Positions 34,958 through 42,751 of a stretch of DNA of 64,000 nucleotides are shown here, one piece after another. The number at the start of each line of letters is the position of its first letter. Within the stretch, counting starts at the first letter, position 1. This DNA comes from JAJFUE01 sp039683515. Lineage in GTDB: Bacteria; Sumerlaeota; Sumerlaeia; MVZB01. The translations under genes were made by a program, and so were the position numbers. The notes under the pieces were generated by a model. The model had not been told where the DNA came from. It ran no database searches and saw nothing but the letters and a program-made list of their open reading frames with translations. Location of the stretch: positions 1-64,000 of the forward strand of contig JBDKRG010000034.1 of the NCBI GenBank assembly GCA_039683515.1. The letters run 5' to 3'.

Positions 34958-37372
34958 ATGAAAACGGCGGTCAAGAAAACCGGATCGGCCAGGCCCAAGG
35001 CCGAAAAAACCGAGGCCGGGCTGTCGCGCGACGAGCTGCGCAAAATGGACGCCTACTGGCGCGCGTGCAAATACCTCGCCGCCGGGATGATCTACCTGCG
35101 CGCCAACCCGCTGCTGCGCGAGCCGCTCAGGGCCGAGCACGTCAAGGAGCGGCTCCTCGGCCACTGGGGGGCCAGCCCCGCGCTCAGCTTCGCGTGGGTC
35201 CACATGAACCGCCTCATCAACAAGTACGACCTCGACGCGATCTTCCTGGCCGGGCCCGGCCACGGCGCCCCCGGCGTCCTCGCCCCGGTCTACCTCGAAG
35301 GCTCCTACTCGGAGATCTACCCCAACAAAAGCGAGGACGAGGCCGGGATGGGCGCGTTCTTCAAGGAATTCTCGTTCCCGGGCGGGATCGGCAGCCACTG
35401 CACCCCCGAGACCCCCGGCTCGATCCACGAGGGGGGCGAGCTCGGCTACAGCATCTCGCACGCCTTCGGCGCGGCGTTCGACAACCCCGGCCTGATCGTC
35501 ACCGTCATGGTCGGCGACGGCGAGGCCGAGACCGGTCCGCTCGCCACGTCGTGGCACTCCAACAAATTCCTCAACCCCGTCCGCGACGGCGCCGTCCTGC
35601 CGATCCTCAACCTGAACGGCTACAAGATCAACAACCCCACGATCCTGTCGCGCATCTCGCACGAGGAGCTCGAGGAGCTGTTCAAGGGCTACGGCTGGTC
35701 GCCGCGGTTCGTCGAGGGCTCCGACCCCGACCAAATGCACCAGAAAATGGCCGGGGTCCTCGAGGAGTGCGTCCTCGAGATCCGCCGCGTCCAGGCCGAG
35801 GCCCGCACCAGCGGCAAGCCGGCGCGTCCGCGCTGGCCGATGATCGTGCTGCGTTCCCCCAAGGGGTGGTCCGGCCCCAAGGAGGTCGACGGCCACAAGG
35901 TCGAAGGCTTCTGGCGCGCGCACCAGGTCCCGCTCGCCGGCGTTCGCGAAAAGCCGGAGCGCCTCAAGCAGCTCGAGAAATGGCTGCGCAGCTACAGGCC
36001 CGATGAGCTGTTCGACAAGAACGGCGCGCTCGTCGCCGAGCTCAAGGCCCTGGCCCCGAAAGGCCCCCGCCGCATGGGCGCCAACCCGCACGCCAACGGC
36101 GGCGCCCTGCGCAAGACCCTGCGCATGCCCGACTTCCGCGACTACGCGATCAAGATCGACAAGGCCGGCCAGGTCTCGGCCGAAAACACGCGCCCGCTCG
36201 GCCAGTTCCTGCGCGACGTCATGCGCCGCAACATGGGCGGCTTCCGCGTCTTCAGCCCCGACGAGAACACCTCCAACAAGCTCGACGCGATCTACGAAGT
36301 CAGCAAGAAGCTGTGGCTCGCCGACTACCGGCCCGAGGACGCCGACGGCGGCGAGCTCGCCACCGACGGCCGCGTGTTGGAGATGCTGTCGGAACATACA
36401 TTGGAAGGCTGGCTCGAAGGCTACCTCCTCACCGGCCGCCACGGCTTCTTCTCGACCTACGAGGCGTTCGTCCACGTCATCGACTCGATGTTCAACCAGC
36501 ACGCCAAGTGGCTCGCCATCTGCCGCCACCTGCCGTGGCGGGCGCCGATCGCCTCGCTCAACCTGCTCATCACCTCGACCGTCTGGCGCCAGGACCACAA
36601 CGGCTTCACGCACCAGGACCCCGGATTCCTGGATATCGTCGTCAACAAAAGCCCCGACGTCTGCCGCATCTACATGCCGCCCGACGTCAACACGCTGCTC
36701 AGCGTCGCCGACCACTGCCTGCGCAGCACCGACTACATCAACGTCATCGTCTGCGACAAGCAGAAGCACCTGCAGTACATGACGATGGACGAGGCGATCG
36801 TCCACTGCACCAAGGGGATCGGCATCTGGCGCCAGGCGAGCAACGACGAGGGGGTCGAGCCCGACGTCGTCATGGCCAGCGCCGGCGACGTCCCGACCAA
36901 GGAGGCCCTGGCCGCCGTCTGCCTGCTGCGCGAGCGTTTCCCGCAGCTCAGGATCCGGTTCGTCAACGTCGTCGATCTCTACAAGCTCGTCCCCTCGACC
37001 GAGCACCCGCACGGCCTCCCCGACCGCGACTTCGACAGCCTGTTCACCACCAACAAGCCCATCATCTTCAACTTCCACGGCTACCCGTGGCTGATCCACC
37101 GCCTCACGTACCGCCGCACGAACCACGACAACATGCACGTGCGCGGCTACAAGGAGAAGGGTAGCATCAACACGCCGCTCGACCTCGCGATCAGGAACCA
37201 GATCGACCGGTTCAGCCTCGCCATCGACGTAATCGACCGCGTCCCGGGCCTTCAGACCGCCGGCGCGCACGCCAAGGAAATCTTCCGCGGCATGCAGCTC
37301 GAAGCCCAGGCCTACGCCTACGAACACGGCGTCGACAAACCCGAATTCGACCAGTGGCGCTGGCCGGCGTAA
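34958..37372 (+). CDS. xfp: Xylulose-5-phosphate/fructose-6-phosphate phosphoketolase
   Basis: The 804-residue ThDP enzyme splits xylulose-5-P (and F6P) with phosphate to acetyl-phosphate plus an aldose phosphate. It has the family motifs GPGHGAPG, SYSEIYPNKSEDEAGM, the ThDP motif VGDGEAETGPLATSWHSNKF, and QDHNGFTHQDPGF. Full length for the family. The first in-frame ATG is at 34808, but ATG 34958 has AAAGGA six bases upstream and starts at the expected domain. Acetate kinase lies 365 bp downstream, so acetyl-P can be used to make ATP. Confidence 0.95.
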   Translation: MKTAVKKTGSARPKAEKTEAGLSRDELRKMDAYWRACKYLAAGMIYLRANPLLREPLRAEHVKERLLGHWGASPALSFAWVHMNRLINKYDLDAIFLAGPGHGAPGVLAPVYLEGSYSEIYPNKSEDEAGMGAFFKEFSFPGGIGSHCTPETPGSIHEGGELGYSISHAFGAAFDNPGLIVTVMVGDGEAETGPLATSWHSNKFLNPVRDGAVLPILNLNGYKINNPTILSRISHEELEELFKGYGWSPRFVEGSDPDQMHQKMAGVLEECVLEIRRVQAEARTSGKPARPRWPMIVLRSPKGWSGPKEVDGHKVEGFWRAHQVPLAGVREKPERLKQLEKWLRSYRPDELFDKNGALVAELKALAPKGPRRMGANPHANGGALRKTLRMPDFRDYAIKIDKAGQVSAENTRPLGQFLRDVMRRNMGGFRVFSPDENTSNKLDAIYEVSKKLWLADYRPEDADGGELATDGRVLEMLSEHTLEGWLEGYLLTGRHGFFSTYEAFVHVIDSMFNQHAKWLAICRHLPWRAPIASLNLLITSTVWRQDHNGFTHQDPGFLDIVVNKSPDVCRIYMPPDVNTLLSVADHCLRSTDYINVIVCDKQKHLQYMTMDEAIVHCTKGIGIWRQASNDEGVEPDVVMASAGDVPTKEALAAVCLLRERFPQLRIRFVNVVDLYKLVPSTEHPHGLPDRDFDSLFTTNKPIIFNFHGYPWLIHRLTYRRTNHDNMHVRGYKEKGSINTPLDLAIRNQIDRFSLAIDVIDRVPGLQTAGAHAKEIFRGMQLEAQAYAYEHGVDKPEFDQWRWPA

Positions 37373-37737
37373 TTCGTGCGCGTATTTGCGGTAGCCCGAG
37401 CGAGAGCGAGGGACTGCGGGGCCGACGCCCCCGCCGGTCAGTCGCACAATCGAAATTCAAACGCGTTTGATCTGATCGACGCGCTGAAAGCGCAAGAGAA
37501 AATAGCCTGGGGCGCAGCGAAGCGCAGCCCCAGGTAAAGAGCCGCCGATGGCGGAGCTCTGAAAGAGCGAAAGAAATTTCTCTCGCGCCTTCAGCGCTCT
37601 GACGACATTGCGACTTATCCCTGGGGCTACGCTTCGCTCCGCCCCAGGCTTTATGATTTCGCGCTTTCAGCGCTTGGGAGCACACGCGACATGCTCAACA
37701 CATACCCCGTTTCAGCCATTTGCATTGGGAGGCACCC
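37373..37737. repeat. Composite palindromic repeat element (copy 2) in the xfp-ackA gap
   Basis: From about 37474 to 37682 the modules GCGCTGAAAGCGCA, CCTGGGGCGCAGCGAAGCGC, GCTCTGAAAGAGCGAAAG, CTGGGGCTACGCTTCGCTCC and GCGCTTTCAGCGC form a nested palindrome like that at 20350-20574. Upstream, near 37393-37438, are AGCCCGAGCGAGAGCGAGG and a GGGGCCGACGCCCCCGCCGG motif related to 15313-15333. An ackA ribosome binding site is at its right end. Confidence 0.8.
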
Positions 37738-38931
37738 ATGACCGAAGGCATCCTCGTCGTCAACGCCGGCTCGTCGACGCTCAAGTTCTCGCTCTTCACC
37801 ATCGCGCCCGACGGCCCGGCGCTCGACATCCGCGGCCAGATGGACGGGATCTTCACCGCCCCCCGCTTGTCCGTCAAGGACTGCCGCGGCGAGACCATCT
37901 ACGACCGCTCATGGACCGAAAGCTTCGACACTGGCCACGAGAGCGCCGTCGACCGCGTCATCGATTACCTGATGGCCGATTACGCCGATTTCCGCGTCCT
38001 GGCCGTCGGCCACCGGGTCACGCACGGCGGGCTGAAATTCACGGCCCCCGTCCGCGTCACGCCGGCCAGCCTCGCCGAGCTCGAGGAGCTCATCCCGCTG
38101 GCCCCGATGCACCAGCCGCGCAACCTGGCGATCATCCGGCGCGCGCTCGACCGCAACCCGCAGATCCCGCAGATCGCCTGCTTCGACACGGCGTTCCACC
38201 GCGCCGCGCCGCGCGTCTCGCAGCTCTTCGGGCTGCCTCTGGACTACGCCGAGGCCGGCGTCATCCGCTACGGCTTCCACGGCCTCTCGTACGAATACAT
38301 CGCCTCCGTGCTGCCGAACTTCGACGAGAAGGCCGCCGCCGGCAAAACCATCGTGCTGCACCTCGGCAACGGCGCGAGCATGTGCGCCCTCGCCGATCGC
38401 AAAAGCGTCGCGAGCACGATGGGCTTCTCCGTCCTGGACGGCCTCATCATGGGGACGCGCAGCGGCTCGCTCGACCCCGGCATCCTCCTCTATTTAATGA
38501 ACGCGCGCGGCATGGACTCGCGCGAAATCGAAAACCTCTTCTATCACCGGTCCGGGCTGCTCGGGATTTCCGGCGTCTCGAGCGACATGCGCGACCTGCT
38601 GAAGAGCGAGGAGCCGCACGCAAAACTCGCCGTCGACCTGTTCGTCTACCGGATCGGCCGCGAGATGGGCTCGCTCGCCGCGGCGCTGGGCGGCCTCGAC
38701 GCGATCGTCTTCACCGGCGGCATCGGCGAGCACTCGGCCCCGATCCGCGAGCGCGTCTGCGAGGCGGCCGCGTGGCTCGGCGTCAAGCTCAACCGCAAAT
38801 CCAACCGCCGCCACGGCCCGCGCATCAGCTCGATGCGCTCGCGGGTGGCGGCGTGGGCGATCCCCACCGACGAAGAGCTCGACATCGCGCGCCACACCGT
38901 CGCCTGCCTCCGCTCCGAATCGATGATCTGA
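37738..38931 (+). CDS. ackA: Acetate kinase
   Basis: The 397-residue ASKHA enzyme makes ATP and acetate from acetyl-phosphate. It shows VVNAGSSTLKF, GHRVTHGG, CFDTAFHR, HLGNGASM, GTRSGSLDPGI and FTGGIGEHS. The usual loop order is intact. ATG is supported by GGGAGG about six bases upstream. With xfp it forms the phosphoketolase/acetate kinase route to ATP; no pta gene is present in the window. Confidence 0.95.
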   Translation: MTEGILVVNAGSSTLKFSLFTIAPDGPALDIRGQMDGIFTAPRLSVKDCRGETIYDRSWTESFDTGHESAVDRVIDYLMADYADFRVLAVGHRVTHGGLKFTAPVRVTPASLAELEELIPLAPMHQPRNLAIIRRALDRNPQIPQIACFDTAFHRAAPRVSQLFGLPLDYAEAGVIRYGFHGLSYEYIASVLPNFDEKAAAGKTIVLHLGNGASMCALADRKSVASTMGFSVLDGLIMGTRSGSLDPGILLYLMNARGMDSREIENLFYHRSGLLGISGVSSDMRDLLKSEEPHAKLAVDLFVYRIGREMGSLAAALGGLDAIVFTGGIGEHSAPIRERVCEAAAWLGVKLNRKSNRRHGPRISSMRSRVAAWAIPTDEELDIARHTVACLRSESMI

Positions 38932-39215
38932 CGTCGCCGTGGCCCGAGCGTAAGCGAGGGATTGATCGTGCTCATCGTCCCAAGCTGGCATACCCAGAAC
39001 GATATTGCCGTCGTTCAAGGACCGCCGACGCGGTTCCGAAACCATTTCCTCTCTGTCCTCTGTAATCGAAAATCGCGCTCTAACACTCCAGTTGCGCAAA
39101 CCCCCTCAGCGAGTATGATGCTGCCATGCCTTTGGCGGATCGCGAAATGCTGCTTGCGGATGAAAATCCGCGGACCGCAGGCCGCAATCCGAAATTGAAT
39201 CGCGGAGCGGTTGCC

Positions 39216-40352
39216 ATGCCCCTTCCCCTTGCCGACGCAGCCCGGTCCGTGCGCGAGGCGATCAAGAACGCCACGCGCGGCCTGGTCGAGCGCGAAGCCC
39301 TCGCCGACCTCATCATCCTGTCGGCCGTCGCCGCCGAGCACCTGCTCGTCGTCGGCCCTCCCGGCACCGGCAAGAGCGCCGTCGTGCGCCGCGTCGCGCA
39401 GGCCATCGGCGGCCGCTACTTCGAATACCTCCTCGGCCGCTTCACCGAGCCGAGCGAAATCTTCGGCCCCATCGACCTGCGCAAGCTGCGCACCGGCACG
39501 GTCGAGACCGAAACGACCGGCATGCTCCCGGAGGCCGAGGTCGCGTTCCTCGACGAGGTCTTCCTCGGCTCGACCGCCGTGCTGAACACGCTCCTGAGCG
39601 TCCTGAACGAGCGCACGTTCCGCCGCGGCCACACCAGCCTGCGCTGCCCGCTGCGCGTCTGCGTCGGCGCGACGAACGTCCTGCCCGACGAGGAATCGCT
39701 CGCCGCGTTCGCCGACCGGTTCCTCGTCCACGTCTTCGTCGAGCCGGTCCCCGACTACATGCTCGAGGACCTGCTCGACGGCGGCCGCGGCATCAACGAC
39801 GACGACGAATGCCCGGCCCAGAGCAGCCTCGAGCAGCTGGATCTGTTGACGACGGCGGCGGCCGCGGCCGATTTAAGTCCCGTCCGCAACGACCTCGCGC
39901 ACGGCCTGCGCCTCCTGCGCAAGGCCGGCCTGCAACTCTCCGACCGGCGCATGGTCAAAGCGCAGCGGCTCATCGCGGCCGCCGCGGTCCTGGCCGGCCG
40001 GCCCGACCCGACGCCGGCCGATCTGTGGCCGCTCATCGACGTGATCCCCACGCGCGAGGGGCAGGCCCTGGGCCGCGAGGTGCTCTCGTCGATGCTCAAC
40101 CGCTCCGAGAACCAGACCCTTGTCGCCGCCGCCGAGGAAGCCTCCGCCGGCCCGCAGGCGCGCGCCGGCCGGATCGCCGAGCAGGCCGAACTGCTCCTTG
40201 CCGGCGAGCCCGACGAATCGATGCGCGAAAACCGCCTGCTCCAGCTCGAGGCGCTCGGCCGCGAGATCGACGCCGGGTTCTGCGAGGAAACGATGCCGCC
40301 CGCGCTCAAGTCGCTGCGCGATCGGATCGCCCAGGCCACCGCCGTCGCATGA
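39216..40352 (+). CDS. MoxR-type AAA+ ATPase of a ternary system
   Basis: The 378-residue protein is a MoxR AAA+ ATPase with Walker A GPPGTGKS at 47-54, Walker B FLDEVF at 111-116, and FTEPSEIFGP, where MoxR proteins typically have the FTEPS/PSD loop. The C-terminal lid follows to the end. MoxR ATPases remodel protein complexes, usually with a vWA partner. GGAG precedes ATG 39216 by eight bases. It is first of four genes, overlapping the next by ATGA, in a MoxR-vWA-beta-propeller (bpX) set. Confidence 0.9.
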   Translation: MPLPLADAARSVREAIKNATRGLVEREALADLIILSAVAAEHLLVVGPPGTGKSAVVRRVAQAIGGRYFEYLLGRFTEPSEIFGPIDLRKLRTGTVETETTGMLPEAEVAFLDEVFLGSTAVLNTLLSVLNERTFRRGHTSLRCPLRVCVGATNVLPDEESLAAFADRFLVHVFVEPVPDYMLEDLLDGGRGINDDDECPAQSSLEQLDLLTTAAAAADLSPVRNDLAHGLRLLRKAGLQLSDRRMVKAQRLIAAAAVLAGRPDPTPADLWPLIDVIPTREGQALGREVLSSMLNRSENQTLVAAAEEASAGPQARAGRIAEQAELLLAGEPDESMRENRLLQLEALGREIDAGFCEETMPPALKSLRDRIAQATAVA

Positions 40353-40852
40353 ACCCCTCGCTCGCCATCGACTGGCGGCCGCGCCCCGAGCCGCTCGAGC
40401 CGTGCGCGCTCGTTGCGCGCGGCGAAACCGCGCGCGCGCTGGCCCGCCGCGTCCTCGCGTTGAGCGACGACCGCCTGCGCGATTTGAAAGGCGGCGCGGG
40501 AAAGGATTGGCTCGTGATCTCCGGCCCCGCCGAGCGCCTGCCGTGGGTCCCCGGCGTCCTCTATTTCGGCGCCGAGCCGGGCGCGCCCAGCGTCCTTTTC
40601 CCGACGGCGCTCGAGCCCGGCATCCCGGCCGCGCTCATCGACCGCGCTCTCGCGCGCCGGTTCCCGCGCGCCCCGATGCTTGTCATCCCCGATCCCCCGA
40701 CGATCATCCCGCTCGACACCATCCGCCCGCTGGAGCGCAAACGGATTGAAGAATGGTTGAATCATTTAACAGGAGGCAGCGGAGTAAACGGAGAAAGCCC
40801 GGAAATGCATGCTCCGTCATCTCCGTTTCCTCCTGTTCAAGAAAGTGATTGA
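40349..40852 (+). CDS. Small bpX5-like partner of the MoxR ternary system
   Basis: The 167-residue alpha/beta protein (LVISGPAERLPWVPGVLYFGAEPG...LFPTALEPGIPAALI) matches in size and place the small bpX5-type component of MoxR-vWA-beta-propeller ternary systems. This naming is from context and memory of the family. The final 28 or so residues (after EEWLNHLT) are Gly/Ser/Pro-rich and encoded by a palindromic intergenic-type repeat (40766-40840), so the real domain ends near residue 139. ATGA overlap with the MoxR gene. Confidence 0.65.
   Translation: MNPSLAIDWRPRPEPLEPCALVARGETARALARRVLALSDDRLRDLKGGAGKDWLVISGPAERLPWVPGVLYFGAEPGAPSVLFPTALEPGIPAALIDRALARRFPRAPMLVIPDPPTIIPLDTIRPLERKRIEEWLNHLTGGSGVNGESPEMHAPSSPFPPVQESD
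40766..40840. repeat. Inverted AACAGGAGG/ACGGAGA element inside a coding 3' end
   Basis: Left arm AACAGGAGG-(9 bases)-AAACGGAGA and right arm TCTCCGTTTCCTCCTGTT are inverted copies. They lie in-frame at the end of the bpX5-like gene and supply its last codons before the stop. Confidence 0.85.
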
Positions 40853-40864
40853 TCAAGGCTGACG

Positions 40865-42751
40865 ATGCAACTGCCGCGCAATCTCACTGCCTGGGCCGAG
40901 GCGCTGAACCTGTTTCCGCGCGACGTTGCGCTGGGCATCGGCGGGCTCGCGCGGCGGCTCGCGCCCGCGTTCCGCGCGCTGCGCGAGACCCCGATCCTCG
41001 GTCGCGAGGAACCCGACGGCTACGCCGGCCTGCACCGGCGCGGCCCGCTCGACCGGCTCATCCCGAGCGAGCTCGTCTGGGCCGACGAAATGCCCGAGGA
41101 ATTCGAGCGCCGCGCCGTCATGGGCGAGCAGCTTTTCTTCCGCCGCAAGATGCTCGACAAGGCCGGCTCGATCAAGTCGATCGCGCTCTTCGACGCCGGA
41201 CCCGGCCAGCTCGGCGCGCCGCGCATCGCGCAGATCGCCGTCCTCATCCTGCTCGAGCGCCGCGCGCGCGCTGCCGGCGCCGACTTCGGCTTCGGCATCC
41301 TTCAGAACCCCAGAGCCGGCCTCAAGGACGAACTGACCGTGGCGTCGATCGAGTCCCTCCTGCGCGCCCGCTCCGCCCGCGAGGTCGATGACGAACTTCT
41401 TCAATCATGGAACGAGATCCTCCCGTCGCCGCCGGAGCGGCGGCCCGACCTGTGGATCGTCGGCGAAAATCCGGCCGCCCCCGGCGAGCGCCCCGCCGGC
41501 CTCGTCTCGATCAGCGACGTCTACCAGCCCGGCGAGCGCACGCTGAGCGTCCGCGTCATGCATTCGGGCCGCGAGACCGCGATCGCGCTGCCGCTGCCGC
41601 CCGACCCGGTCTGCACGCGCATCATCCGCGACCCGTTCTTCGTGGCCGCGCCGCCTCCCCCGGACATTCCCAAAGGCAAAGGCCTCCCGCGCGGGCAGGT
41701 TCTGTTCGTCGGCCTCCACAGGCTCCTTGTCCCGCTCGACAACGGCGCCGCCGCGATCTACCCGATCCCCGAATGCACTCCGAAAGAGCCGATCGTCCCG
41801 CGCATCTACAGGCCCCTGCCCGGCCACGAGTTCGTCGCGATCGAATGCCGCAAGAAACTGGTCATGTCGATCACGCGCTGCCGCGGCAAGCTTTACTTCA
41901 ACGGCTTCCCCGACCTCTCGCGCGACGCCTCGCTCGACGAGATCGACGGCATCGACCTCGCCGCCGAATCCCCCGCCCTGCGCCCCGCTTACGGCTTGAT
42001 GCGGAGCTACGCCAAATTGGAGCACTCCGCGGGCGCCGCCGGCCCGATGTTTCGCGGCGACAAGAACATCTTCGAAGTCTACTTCGTCGACGACAGCCGC
42101 CGGCTGATCTGCGTGAGCTTCGCAATCGATCCCAAATTCAGAAAACGGAAATCGCGCCGGATCGACTCCGCCGAATGGAGCGTGCTCAGCCGGGACGTCG
42201 TCGCTCTCGGCTCGTTCCACACGCTGATTCAATTCGCTTCATGGGATAAGGGGTCTTCCACGATCCAGCTTTTCCATCAAATGTCAAACGGCGGCCTGAC
42301 TCCATATCACCGTCTCAATAACCTCAACGCGTCGCGGGAGCCCGTCCTTCAAAACACGCTCAGCTACATCTTCGGTTTCCAGGCGGCAACCTGGACCGAT
42401 CCGCATTTTGTCGAACTCATCGAGCCCGGAAAGCCCAATTCGCTCCTTGGATGCGAGCGCGATGATACGTTGTTGGGGATTGTGTGCCCAATCCTAGATC
42501 GCGATCGAGGAATGGTGAACAAGAGATCCGCCATGGCCGTCCTGCTCAACGGTTCGCGCAAAGTCGTGAGGGCCAAGAACGCCGAGACCGAAATCGTCCT
42601 GCCCGCCGAGCAGTCGCCGATCAAGAACATCGCCGTCGAGACCTATCACTCGCACGTCGCGTGGCTGAACGCCGACGGCGAACTCGTCGTCTATTCGATC
42701 CCTCGCAAAGAGCTGCTCCTGCGCGTCAAGCCCGGGGAGGCCGGCTCATGA
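40865..42751 (+). CDS. vWA-like / beta-propeller fusion protein of the ternary system
   Basis: The 628-residue protein has an N-terminal helical part (1-95), then a degenerate vWA-like core (about 100-150, IKSIALFDAGPGQLGAPRI, where the DxGxG pattern stands in for MIDAS). From about 260 to 620 lies a beta-propeller of loosely repeated blades. It is the expected vWA and propeller component of MoxR-vWA-bpX systems, here fused in one chain. It starts 12 bases after the bpX5-like gene and overlaps the next gene by ATGA. Confidence 0.7.
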   Translation: MQLPRNLTAWAEALNLFPRDVALGIGGLARRLAPAFRALRETPILGREEPDGYAGLHRRGPLDRLIPSELVWADEMPEEFERRAVMGEQLFFRRKMLDKAGSIKSIALFDAGPGQLGAPRIAQIAVLILLERRARAAGADFGFGILQNPRAGLKDELTVASIESLLRARSAREVDDELLQSWNEILPSPPERRPDLWIVGENPAAPGERPAGLVSISDVYQPGERTLSVRVMHSGRETAIALPLPPDPVCTRIIRDPFFVAAPPPPDIPKGKGLPRGQVLFVGLHRLLVPLDNGAAAIYPIPECTPKEPIVPRIYRPLPGHEFVAIECRKKLVMSITRCRGKLYFNGFPDLSRDASLDEIDGIDLAAESPALRPAYGLMRSYAKLEHSAGAAGPMFRGDKNIFEVYFVDDSRRLICVSFAIDPKFRKRKSRRIDSAEWSVLSRDVVALGSFHTLIQFASWDKGSSTIQLFHQMSNGGLTPYHRLNNLNASREPVLQNTLSYIFGFQAATWTDPHFVELIEPGKPNSLLGCERDDTLLGIVCPILDRDRGMVNKRSAMAVLLNGSRKVVRAKNAETEIVLPAEQSPIKNIAVETYHSHVAWLNADGELVVYSIPRKELLLRVKPGEAGS

